DNA of 64,000 nucleotides from JALJPB01 sp963933115 (lineage in GTDB: Bacteria; Pseudomonadota; Gammaproteobacteria; Enterobacterales; Alteromonadaceae), in assembly GCA_963933115.1 (NCBI GenBank), contig CAWVSL010000012.1, positions 8,204 to 72,203 of the forward strand, read 5' to 3'. The translations under genes and the position numbers were made by a program. Of the stretch, positions 25,858 to 34,172 are shown one piece after another; position 1 is the first letter of the stretch, and every line of letters begins with the position of its first letter. The notes under the pieces are model-generated. The model was not told the origin of the DNA, ran no database searches, and worked only from the letters and a program-made list of their open reading frames with translations.

Positions 25858-26616
25858 TTAACAAGGCACACCACTATGAAATTTAAAATCTTTATCATCA
25901 CTAGTAATTAATTGAGCCTCGACCTCACCAAAAAACTTAACCCTTTCACTAATGTCCTCACCCGCCACCTCTTCAGCGAGTGTTAAATACTCTTGAAAAT
26001 GTCTTGCCTCTGAGCGCAATAGCGAGACATAAAACTTATTGAGTTCATCATCTAAAAATGGCGCGATTTTAGCAAATCGTTCACACGAACGAGCTTCGAT
26101 ATAAGCACCACAAATAAGTTTATCAATTAAATTAGCTGGCTCATGGGTTCTTACTTTACTCATTAACCCTTTAGCATAACGACTGGCGGTGATATTTTCA
26201 TAGGGTATTTCTCGTGCTTCCATTATCTCTAATACTTGATAGAAATGATGTAATTCTTCTTTAATCAGTAATACCATTTTATCAATAAGATTTTGAGCAA
26301 ATAACGAATCACTTTTAGGGACAATAGCTTTAGACAATTTGTCATGATCAGCCAAGCTGCTAAGATCGCCCTCTTTTCGATAAATATATTTTTCATAAGG
26401 TTGAAACCAACGCTGAAGCGCTTCGCCACTTTCTTTATCTACCGCATACTTTCGAATTAACCACATAGCAGTTTGACCCGCTTTTAACTCACAGATTAGA
26501 TGGTCGGTAAGTAACAGATTTAAATGCTCTGGTTTTTTTGCTTCCTCGACCCAACTATCTGAAGTTTCAGCTTGTAAGAATGCAAGGATGGGTTCTAAAA
26601 GTGTTGATGTATTCAT
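25858..26616 (-). CDS. miaE: tRNA-(ms2io6A)-hydroxylase MiaE
   Basis: MiaE is a non-haem di-iron monooxygenase that hydroxylates the isopentenyl side chain of ms2i6A at position 37 of tRNAs reading UNN codons. The 252-residue protein has the four-helix di-iron ligands: E in LICELKAGQTAMW, EELHHF (ExxH), E in GAYIEARSCERF and SEARHFQEY (ExxH). It depends on upstream MiaA and MiaB products, which are not encoded here. It is convergent with lpxH, with only 19 bases between stops. Confidence 0.93.
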   Translation of the reverse strand: MNTSTLLEPILAFLQAETSDSWVEEAKKPEHLNLLLTDHLICELKAGQTAMWLIRKYAVDKESGEALQRWFQPYEKYIYRKEGDLSSLADHDKLSKAIVPKSDSLFAQNLIDKMVLLIKEELHHFYQVLEIMEAREIPYENITASRYAKGLMSKVRTHEPANLIDKLICGAYIEARSCERFAKIAPFLDDELNKFYVSLLRSEARHFQEYLTLAEEVAGEDISERVKFFGEVEAQLITSDDKDFKFHSGVPC

Positions 26617-26719
26617 ATAAGTAATAAGAAAAATAAAAGTTACGCTATTCTAAATACCTATTAACTGAGATACTAGATAAATAACTGTTCTAAAATTTTA
26701 TAATGCAATAGTAGGACTA

Positions 26720-26995
26720 ATGAAATCTCCAACAGACAAACTTTTAAAGCAACATGACAAACTTATTCATACTGAAAAAATAAAGGTAGTTTCCCACGTT
26801 CAGCGGGTAAATGACGACTGGTTTATTAATACCTTAATGTTAGACGGCGTCGATGTCCCTTTTAAATATAAGCGTAAAAAGCTCTATAAAACCCTACAAG
26901 GCCATCAAGTCAATATTACCTACTATTGCCAAACAGAAATAATTGCGGGTTTTGAAATAGAGATGATGAATGTAGTCAGAGTAAAGCTGGCATAA
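26720..26995 (+). CDS. Conserved small protein of unknown function
   Basis: This 91-residue protein starts at an ATG preceded by a TAGGAC ribosome binding site. The sequence is basic (KYKRKKLYKTLQGHQVNI) with alternating beta-strand character and no signal, membrane helix or catalytic motif I recognise. It is divergent from miaE, separated by about 100 bases. I have the impression of similar short proteins in other Alteromonadales beside miaE, but I cannot verify this. A spurious frame is unlikely given the ribosome binding site and codon use. Confidence 0.65.
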   Translation: MKSPTDKLLKQHDKLIHTEKIKVVSHVQRVNDDWFINTLMLDGVDVPFKYKRKKLYKTLQGHQVNITYYCQTEIIAGFEIEMMNVVRVKLA

Positions 26996-27287
26996 AGTTT
27001 CAGATCGTCATGTCCTATATCTTCCAATAATCTAACGACTTCCACTCCATCAATCGTAAATAACAAAATAATATAAGTAAGTGCTATTTTAGTTATTAAC
27101 AGTATAAAAAACGATTATTTTGCCTCTTTATCGATTGTTTTACAAACAAGTCTTGACGAATGCCTCGCCATCTTACATAAATAGCATAACGACTAAAAAA
27201 AAATAGAAAACAATATAGTCGACACAAGCAGTCAACGGAAAATCTAGACACCGTTTGATATATTATCGGGGAAGCGAGGAGAATTTT

Positions 27288-27887
27288 ATGATACTAAGTC
27301 ATATATGGGGGCTCTACGCTCACCCAAGAGATGAATGGCAAACAATTGAAAAACGTCACGAGAGTTTAATGTACTCATTAGTACATATTTTAGTCGTAGC
27401 ACTTATTCCTGCTATTTGCGGTTATTATGCTGCCGCTCATATTGGTTGGACTATCGGTGCAGGAGATGCGATAAGGCTGACACAAGAAAGTGCAATGATA
27501 ATGTCTGTCGCCATGTATTTGGCTTTAATTACTGGGGTATTCGCCTTAGCTTACTTAATTCATTGGATGGCAAAAACATTTGATTCAACACCTAACTTCA
27601 CCCAATCATTAGAGCTAGCAGCTTACACTGCTACACCACTATTAATGGTTGGTATTACCGCATTGCTGCCTGTATTGTGGTTTGTAGCACTCGCAGGTAT
27701 CGTAGCGATGAGCTATTCAGTTTATTTATTATATTCTGGTGTTCCAATTATGATGAATATTGAGGAAGAAAAAGGTTTTATTTATTCAAGCTCTGTTGTT
27801 ACTTGTGGTCTGGTGTTACTTGTAGGTATTATGGCAACAACCGCCATACTTTGGGGCATGGGTTTGGGCCCAGAGTTTATATCTTAA
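27288..27887 (+). CDS. Yip1 family integral membrane protein
   Basis: This inner-membrane protein of 199 residues has about five hydrophobic segments. It begins ILSHIWGLYAHPRDEWQTI, typical of the bacterial Yip1 (PF04893) family, whose biochemical role is not established. The start at 27288 is chosen because GAGGAG lies 7 bases upstream; an earlier in-frame ATG at 27255 has none and would add residues not seen in the family. It is followed by a bidirectional terminator shared with purF. Confidence 0.85.
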   Translation: MILSHIWGLYAHPRDEWQTIEKRHESLMYSLVHILVVALIPAICGYYAAAHIGWTIGAGDAIRLTQESAMIMSVAMYLALITGVFALAYLIHWMAKTFDSTPNFTQSLELAAYTATPLLMVGITALLPVLWFVALAGIVAMSYSVYLLYSGVPIMMNIEEEKGFIYSSSVVTCGLVLLVGIMATTAILWGMGLGPEFIS

Positions 27888-27912
27888 GGCGAGTCTAAAA
27901 TTTAGCTATTAA

Positions 27913-27940
27913 TAAAAAAGGCACCAAAGGTGCCTTTTTT
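27913..27940. terminator. Bidirectional terminator between the Yip1 gene and purF
   Basis: Stem GGCACC / GGTGCC with a 3-base AAA loop, six A before and six T after. It serves the plus-strand Yip1 gene and the minus-strand purF operon. Confidence 0.93.
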
Positions 27941-27959
27941 ATTAGAGAACAATAACTAA

Positions 27960-29474
27960 TTACTCTTCACCTTCGTTATACATATCAAGAATCGAATCTG
28001 CATTCTTATCAGTACTCTCTTTAGAGACATTATTTCTTAATGCATCCAGTCGTTCTAAATAAGCTTGATCAATATCATTGGTGACGTAACGGCCATCAAA
28101 AACTGAAGTATCAAACAACTTAACGTCCGGATTACCTAAACCAACAGCAGCGATAAGATCCCCAATTGATTGGAAAATAAGCTTGTCTGCGCCAATTAAG
28201 CTACAAATATCGTCGAGTTCTCTGCCATGGGCAACAAGTTCATTTGGGCTAGGCATATCGATACCATAGACATTTGGAAACCGAACTTCTGGGGCCGCAG
28301 AGGCAAAATAAACTTTATTGGCACCAGCCGCACGTGCCATCTCAATGATTTGACCCGAGGTAGTACCTCGAACAATTGAGTCATCAACCAATAAAACGTT
28401 CTTACCAATAAATTCAGTTTTGATAGCATTAAGCTTTTGACGCACAGACTTTTTACGTTCTGCTTGTCCTGGCATAATAAAGGTGCGACCAATATAACGA
28501 TTTTTAACAAAACCTTGACGATAAGGTAAATCTAACTGTCGGGCTATTTCAAGAGCCGTATCACAAGAAGTTTCAGGAATAGGAATAACAACGTCGATAT
28601 CAACATCATCCCATTGCTGCATAATTTTTTGCCCCAACTTTTTACCCATTTCAACACGAGAAGCATAAACAGATATTTTATCCATGGTTGAGTCAGGACG
28701 GGCAAAATAAACAAACTCAAAAATACAAGGGCTGTAAGAAGGACTCGCTGAGCATTGTTTACTATGTAGACCGCCGTTTTCAGGGAAGAAGATAGCTTCG
28801 CCAGGGGCTATATCGCGAACAAATTCAAAGCCACAAGCATCAAGTGCAACAGACTCGGAAGCGACCATATATTCTACATTTTGTTTATTTTCACGTTTAC
28901 CAAAAACTAATGGGCGAATACCGTTTGGATCTCTAAAAGCAACTAAACCATGACCTATAACAAGGGCAACAGTAGCATAAGCACCACGAACACGGTTATG
29001 TACATTGGCAACAGCGGTAAAGACATCGTCTGCTGCTAATACATTCCCTGAATGTTGTAATTCATGAGCAAGGATGTTCAACAACAATTCAGAGTCTGAT
29101 GTAGTGTTTACGTGGCGATGTGCCTTTTCGCGTAACCATACTTTTAACTCGTCACCATTCGTTAAATTACCATTGTGTGCCAACGATATACCAAAGGGTG
29201 AGTTGGCATAAAAAGGCTGGGCCTCAGATGAACTAGAAGTACCTGCCGTAGGATAACGAACGTGACCAATACCAATATCCCCTTGGAGTCTCATCATATG
29301 ACGAGTATGGAAAACATCTTTAACTAAGCCATTTCCTTTACGCATTCTGAATGTATTATCATTGATAGTGACAATACCCGCAGCATCTTGACCACGGTGC
29401 TGAAGCACCGTTAAACCGTCATATATTAATTGACTAACAGGTGTTTTACCAACAATACCAACAATACCACACAT
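27960..29474 (-). CDS. purF: Amidophosphoribosyltransferase PurF
   Basis: PurF makes 5-phosphoribosylamine from PRPP and glutamine, the first step of purine synthesis. In the 504-residue protein the nucleophile Cys2 follows the start methionine (MCGIVGIVG). The N-terminal Ntn glutaminase has HVRYPTAG and HNGNLTN, and the PRPP-binding loop VLLVDDSIVRGTTS lies in the second half. The last 20 residues are an acidic, poorly conserved tail. It is the last gene of a conserved block (fabB to purF) and follows cvpA by 50 bases. Confidence 0.98.
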   Translation of the reverse strand: MCGIVGIVGKTPVSQLIYDGLTVLQHRGQDAAGIVTINDNTFRMRKGNGLVKDVFHTRHMMRLQGDIGIGHVRYPTAGTSSSSEAQPFYANSPFGISLAHNGNLTNGDELKVWLREKAHRHVNTTSDSELLLNILAHELQHSGNVLAADDVFTAVANVHNRVRGAYATVALVIGHGLVAFRDPNGIRPLVFGKRENKQNVEYMVASESVALDACGFEFVRDIAPGEAIFFPENGGLHSKQCSASPSYSPCIFEFVYFARPDSTMDKISVYASRVEMGKKLGQKIMQQWDDVDIDVVIPIPETSCDTALEIARQLDLPYRQGFVKNRYIGRTFIMPGQAERKKSVRQKLNAIKTEFIGKNVLLVDDSIVRGTTSGQIIEMARAAGANKVYFASAAPEVRFPNVYGIDMPSPNELVAHGRELDDICSLIGADKLIFQSIGDLIAAVGLGNPDVKLFDTSVFDGRYVTNDIDQAYLERLDALRNNVSKESTDKNADSILDMYNEGEE

Positions 29475-29524
29475 GAAATGTTCTCCGCAGAAGGGTTAAA
29501 TAACCAATGACTGTGTCATTGGCA

Positions 29525-30028
29525 TTATTTCAAAAAACTTGTTGATTCTTTTAGAAAACTTGATGACTCTTTTAAATATTCAAAGAACCATACAACAACA
29601 AAATTAAATTCAGGAATCAATTGCGATGCTTTCCACCAATCGGTTTCATCAGCAGAGCTAAAAGCATCCATAAAAAATAGCATCGCACTAACGACAAGTG
29701 CACCTCGGAGCGCGCCAAAAACTAGTCCAAGGACACGGTCAGTACCTGAAAGCCCTGTTTTACTGACTAGTTGACTAATCAAGTAATTGACTAAAGCACC
29801 AATGATTAATGTGGATATAAACAGGATAGCAATAGCGGCAGCATTGCGGAGAAATTGATCAGAAATATTAGTTAAGAGAGTCGCTACATTGACATAAAAT
29901 GTGCTGGCGATAAAGAAGGCACTGAACCATACAACGAGAGACACAGCTTCCTTAACAAAGCCTCTTACTAAACTAATTAGTGTTGATACGCTAATGACTG
30001 CTAAGATTGCAATATCAATCCAAACCAT
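29525..30028 (-). CDS. cvpA: CvpA family membrane protein
   Basis: This inner-membrane protein of 167 residues has four hydrophobic segments. It opens MVWIDIAILAVISVSTLISLVRGFVKEAVSLVVW and contains the family LSGTDRVLGLVFGALRGALVV. CvpA was named for colicin V production and affects envelope homeostasis. It precedes purF as in enterobacteria. The C-terminus ends in a near-exact 8-residue duplication (LKESSSF, LKEST.SF), which looks like a recent short tandem duplication near the stop codon. Confidence 0.93.
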   Translation of the reverse strand: MVWIDIAILAVISVSTLISLVRGFVKEAVSLVVWFSAFFIASTFYVNVATLLTNISDQFLRNAAAIAILFISTLIIGALVNYLISQLVSKTGLSGTDRVLGLVFGALRGALVVSAMLFFMDAFSSADETDWWKASQLIPEFNFVVVWFFEYLKESSSFLKESTSFLK

Positions 30029-30097
30029 AAGTTAAATCCTATTATAATATAGGCGCGCATTCTAACAGATCAAGTAAGCTTAGCGCTATTTTTTTAT

Positions 30098-30778
30098 CTA
30101 ATTATTAGCTTGATAACGCGCTACTTTACCTTGTACATTAGTTAAAATTTTAAGTTTTGATAATTTTTTATCTAATGATGATTTAATTAGCTCAGGTCCG
30201 ACAAATACTTTAGTTAAAGTGCCATTTTTTGTTTTAATGGGCTTTGTATAAGCGTTATAACCATTAGCCTTCAACTTTTTAAGCAGCTCTTTTACATTTT
30301 GTTTATGGCGAAAACTACCTAACTGAATCACCCACGCTAGAGTTAACTCAGCTTTTTCAGGTGTTTGTGTTACTTGTTTACTTTCGACTAATGCGTTAGC
30401 GGTTAACAATTTAGTATTATTTGATTTCAGGGGGATTTTTTTAATAGTCTCTATTTCATCTTTAATTAGCACTGCAATTTTAACATCACTTTTGCTGGTA
30501 ACTAAACTTTCTTTCGGCTGACTTACTTTAGGAACAAGCGTTTCAGAGTCATCTATGGCAGGCTCTTCACTAAATTTATCATCGGGTAAACGTGCTAATT
30601 TATCTTGAGGAAAAGTACTCTTGACCTGCTTTTTTTCAAAAGCAGGGGCAGCAGAAATCTCTTCAAAATCTGCTTGATATGATTTTTTTTCACCATCAAG
30701 AATATCGGGTAAAAATATAATAATAGCCGCAGCAACAATAATAGTTCCCACTAGGCGGTTTTGGAAAGGTGTAGACAA
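30098..30778 (-). CDS. dedD: SPOR domain division protein DedD
   Basis: This is a 226-residue bitopic inner-membrane protein. It has a short cytoplasmic stretch FQNRLVGT, one membrane helix (about residues 10-25, IIVAAAIIIFLPDIL), a charged low-complexity periplasmic linker, and a C-terminal SPOR domain (about 148-224, starting LAWVIQLGSFRHKQNV) that binds denuded septal peptidoglycan. The family localises to the division septum. It lies between folC and cvpA as in E. coli. Confidence 0.9.
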   Translation of the reverse strand: MSTPFQNRLVGTIIVAAAIIIFLPDILDGEKKSYQADFEEISAAPAFEKKQVKSTFPQDKLARLPDDKFSEEPAIDDSETLVPKVSQPKESLVTSKSDVKIAVLIKDEIETIKKIPLKSNNTKLLTANALVESKQVTQTPEKAELTLAWVIQLGSFRHKQNVKELLKKLKANGYNAYTKPIKTKNGTLTKVFVGPELIKSSLDKKLSKLKILTNVQGKVARYQANN

Positions 30779-30820
30779 GCTCTGCTCCTAAATATTTAAC
30801 GCAACAACTTATTAGTTACG

Positions 30821-32116
30821 CTAGATCATTAAACGCCTAATTTCAGCGACAGTGTAAAAAGACCCAAAAACAACAATTAAATCTGTTTCATTACTATTTT
30901 TATTAGCCATTTTAAATGCCTGAGTGATATTGTCAAAACAATTAAGTAACTTAGTGTTAGTTGATAGGTTATTGCCAAGGTTTTTATTAAGCTGTTGCCA
31001 AATATCTGCTTTACTCGCAGAGCGAGGAGCTAATACTTCACCAATAAACCAATCATCAATAATAGCTAACATAGGCTTTAAAGTGTTACTGATATCTTTA
31101 TCAGATAACATGCCAACAACAGCAATAACCCTTTGATAATTATTTTTACTTTTTAAATGAGCTATATATTGAGCCAAATACCTTGCTGCTTGAGGATTAT
31201 GGGCAACATCTAATAAAACATCACAGTTTTCTTTAAATAGCTCGGTACGTCCAGCAACCTTAGTAAGTTTAATTGCTTGATTAACTTTTTTATTCGTTAA
31301 TTTAATCCCGAGTAAATGTAAAACCATGAGTGCAGTTGCTACATTGTCTTGTGGAATATTGGTTTTATTCAGTTTATCAAGTACTAACTGTTCATATGAC
31401 CAAGACCATTGTGCACCCGATGTATCTACAATAAAATCTTGTTGACGAACCTTTAGCTGAACATTTATCTCTTTTGCATAATTAATAATTGATATTGTCG
31501 GTGCTGTGTCACCTAAAACTGCCAACTGTTGGCTACGTAAAATACCCGCTTTTTCAAAACCAATAAGTTCGCGAGTATTACCTAAGAATGCTTGATGGTC
31601 TAAATCTATGGTAGTGATTACCGCGATATCAGCATCAATGATGTTGGTAGCATCTAAACGACCACCAAGACCGACTTCTAAAATAATAATTTCTGGGCGA
31701 ACAGCCATCAAAATAATAAAAGCAGCTAACGTCGTATATTCATAGTAAGTTAATGAAATGTCACCTCGAGCTTTCTCGATTTTCTCAAACGCATCGATTA
31801 AAGGTAAATCTTCAACATCAACCCGACTGATACGTAATCGTTCATTAAACTTTTCAATATGAGGTGAAGAATATACAGCAACAGTTTTATCTTCGGTTAA
31901 TAGAAAGTTTTCAAGAAAAGCACAGGTTGTACCTTTACCATTGGTGCCCGCAACTGTAATCACTTTTGCAAAGCTAAAGTCAATATTAAGTCGTTGGGCA
32001 ACGCTATTAATGCGGCTCAATCCTAAATCAATTTCAGAGCTATGAATAGTTTCTAAATAACAAAGCCACTGCGCTAAGTTATCTCTTGGCGAGTGGCTTT
32101 TAAAATTTTCTGACAT
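30821..32116 (-). CDS. folC: Bifunctional dihydrofolate/folylpolyglutamate synthase FolC
   Basis: FolC adds glutamate to dihydropteroate and further glutamates to folates. The 431-residue Mur-ligase-fold protein has the P-loop GTNGKGTT at residues 57-64, SSPHIEKFNERL, EVGLGGRLDATN, TTIDLDHQAFLG and LLDVAHNPQAARYL. It ends with a Rossmann-like C-terminal domain. Length is close to the E. coli enzyme (422). It is transcribed after accD with 70 bases between. Confidence 0.95.
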   Translation of the reverse strand: MSENFKSHSPRDNLAQWLCYLETIHSSEIDLGLSRINSVAQRLNIDFSFAKVITVAGTNGKGTTCAFLENFLLTEDKTVAVYSSPHIEKFNERLRISRVDVEDLPLIDAFEKIEKARGDISLTYYEYTTLAAFIILMAVRPEIIILEVGLGGRLDATNIIDADIAVITTIDLDHQAFLGNTRELIGFEKAGILRSQQLAVLGDTAPTISIINYAKEINVQLKVRQQDFIVDTSGAQWSWSYEQLVLDKLNKTNIPQDNVATALMVLHLLGIKLTNKKVNQAIKLTKVAGRTELFKENCDVLLDVAHNPQAARYLAQYIAHLKSKNNYQRVIAVVGMLSDKDISNTLKPMLAIIDDWFIGEVLAPRSASKADIWQQLNKNLGNNLSTNTKLLNCFDNITQAFKMANKNSNETDLIVVFGSFYTVAEIRRLMI

Positions 32117-32186
32117 AAAATTACACCGACTGCATTAGTTGTTCAAATAATAAAAAGCAATATTTATCAAACTAACGCTAAACTAG

Positions 32187-33053
32187 CTATGAAACATGTT
32201 TTACAGGACTATCTTGTCCCGTAAATTTAGCCAGCATTCTTGCTAAGGTTTCACGCATATCGCGCCTATCAACGATTAGATCAATAGCACCTTTCTCTAA
32301 TAAAAATTCACTCCGTTGGAAACCTTCAGGTAATTTTTCACGAACGGTTTGCTCAATAACACGAGGTCCAGCAAATCCAATTAAGGCTTTAGGTTCTGCA
32401 ACATTAATGTCACCAAGCATAGCTAAGCTAGCAGATACACCACCCATAGTAGGATCAGTCAGCACAGAAACATAAGGTAAACCTTGCTCACTCATTTTAG
32501 CTAATGCAGCACTGGTTTTTGCCATTTGCATTAAAGAAAATAGCGCTTCTTGCATTCTTGCACCGCCACTGGCTGAGAAACAAATAAACGGTATATTATG
32601 TTTCAAGCAGTAATCAACGCCCTTAACAAACCTTGCGCCAACAACCGAGGCCATTGAGCCACCCAAGAACGAAAATTCAAACGCAGCAACGACAACAGGT
32701 AAGCCATGAAGTTCGCCTTTCATGACTACGAGGGCGTCTTTTTCGCCGGTATTTTTTTGTGCTGCAACCAAACGATCTTTATAACGTTTTGAGTCTTTAA
32801 ATTTTAAAATATCTTGCGCTTCAAACTCTTCACCAAGCTCAATGCGTTCGCTTTTGTCTAAGAAGCTTTCGATACGTTTACGAGCACTGATACGCATGTG
32901 ATGATCACATTTTGGACAAACGAAAATTTGTCGCTCTAATTCGACTTTATAAAGCACAGCATTACAAGACGAACACTTACTCCACACTCCTTCTGGAATA
33001 TTTCGCTTTTGGGTCGACTTTGCTTTGGGGAGAATTTTTTCTATCCAACTCAT
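32187..33053 (-). CDS. accD: Acetyl-CoA carboxylase carboxyltransferase subunit beta
   Basis: This is the subunit that, with AccA, transfers CO2 from carboxybiotin to acetyl-CoA. The 288-residue product has the N-terminal zinc ribbon with C27, C30, C46 and C49, followed by the crotonase-like domain with GGSMASVVGARFVKG, SASGGARMQEALFSLMQMAK in part, and PTMGGVSASLAMLGD. It lies in the conserved truA-accD-folC order. The dedA gene found between truA and accD in E. coli is missing here. Confidence 0.97.
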   Translation of the reverse strand: MSWIEKILPKAKSTQKRNIPEGVWSKCSSCNAVLYKVELERQIFVCPKCDHHMRISARKRIESFLDKSERIELGEEFEAQDILKFKDSKRYKDRLVAAQKNTGEKDALVVMKGELHGLPVVVAAFEFSFLGGSMASVVGARFVKGVDYCLKHNIPFICFSASGGARMQEALFSLMQMAKTSAALAKMSEQGLPYVSVLTDPTMGGVSASLAMLGDINVAEPKALIGFAGPRVIEQTVREKLPEGFQRSEFLLEKGAIDLIVDRRDMRETLARMLAKFTGQDSPVKHVS

Positions 33054-33215
33054 AATTTAATTTTTGCCTATTGCAACGAATAAAAACAAATTTGACTGAA
33101 TTTTAACCATCAAATTTCAAATAATTAGTAAAACACATATACCTAGCGATTAGACCACAGTTTAGTATAGTTTGAATATAAAAAACTGGTCTGTTTTGTT
33201 AACTTAGCGTAAATA

Positions 33216-33998
33216 TTAACTTAAAAATAATGGCCCTAAGTTTCTTTTAGGGATGTCAAACTCTAAAGGATAATCTACATCAACAAAATATAGACCCGCA
33301 GAAGGAGCAGTAACACCGGCAACACAACGATTCTTAGCTTCTAATACTTCATTTAGCCAAGACACGGGTTTTATCGATTGCCCTATTAGCATTAAACTAC
33401 CTGCAATATTTCTTACCATGTGATGCAAGAATGCATTCGCTTTAATATCAATGATAACAAATTCACCATGGCGGGTAACATTACAATGAATTAGTGTTCT
33501 GTTGGGTGAGTGAGATTGACAATGTACCGTACGAAAAGAAGTAAAATCATTAGCCCCTAATAGGGTTTGTGCCGCCTGATGCATTAAGTTCTCATCAAGT
33601 GGATAGTGAAAATGACTGATGCCATTACTTAAAATAGCAGAACGAAGCCTAGTATTACCAATAATATACCTATATCGTCTCGCAGTAGCGCTAAAGCGAG
33701 CATGAAATTCATCACTAACTTCTTTCACCCAAGTTACCGCTATATCTTTGGGTAAATGAGTATTAACACCTAAAGTCCAAGCATTAGCCTTTCTGATTTT
33801 TTCTGTTTCAAAATGCACAACTTGATTGGTTGCATTTACACCAGTATCGGTGCGCCCAGCACAAACCACATCAATATTTTCATCCGCTATTTTAGATAAT
33901 GCACGTTCAAGTGTTTGTTGAACACTGACAACAGATTTTTGTCTTTGCCAGCCATAATAGTTTTTACCATCATATTCAATACCTAAGGCGTAGCGCAT
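33216..33998 (-). CDS. truA: tRNA pseudouridine(38-40) synthase TruA
   Basis: TruA isomerises uridines 38, 39 and 40 in the anticodon arm. The 260-residue product has the catalytic D51 in AGRTDTGVNA, the opening GIEYDGKNYYGWQRQ, FHARFSATARRYRY, and FLHHMVRNIAGSL near the C-terminus. It is in the usual position between the FimV/Asd region and accD. A gap of about 160 bases separates it from accD. Confidence 0.97.
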   Translation of the reverse strand: MRYALGIEYDGKNYYGWQRQKSVVSVQQTLERALSKIADENIDVVCAGRTDTGVNATNQVVHFETEKIRKANAWTLGVNTHLPKDIAVTWVKEVSDEFHARFSATARRYRYIIGNTRLRSAILSNGISHFHYPLDENLMHQAAQTLLGANDFTSFRTVHCQSHSPNRTLIHCNVTRHGEFVIIDIKANAFLHHMVRNIAGSLMLIGQSIKPVSWLNEVLEAKNRCVAGVTAPSAGLYFVDVDYPLEFDIPKRNLGPLFLS

Positions 33999-34106
33999 GT
34001 AACCTCTTTCTTTTAAAAACAGCTAATTTCCGCCGCATTATCTATTATTTCCCTCATTGATGCTAGGCGTATAAAATCTTTCATCTGAAGCTATTTCAAA
34101 AACCAT

Positions 34107-34141
34107 AAAAAAACGGCAAACATTTTATCATTGTTTGCCGT
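34107..34141 (-). terminator. Terminator of fimV
   Basis: Stem ACGGCAAACA / TGTTTGCCGT (10 bp) with a 9-base loop, followed on the minus strand by seven T. It lies about 30 bases after the fimV stop codon, so truA probably has its own promoter. Confidence 0.88.
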
Positions 34142-34172
34142 TACCAAATTATAGAGACTTTAAATAATGAAG

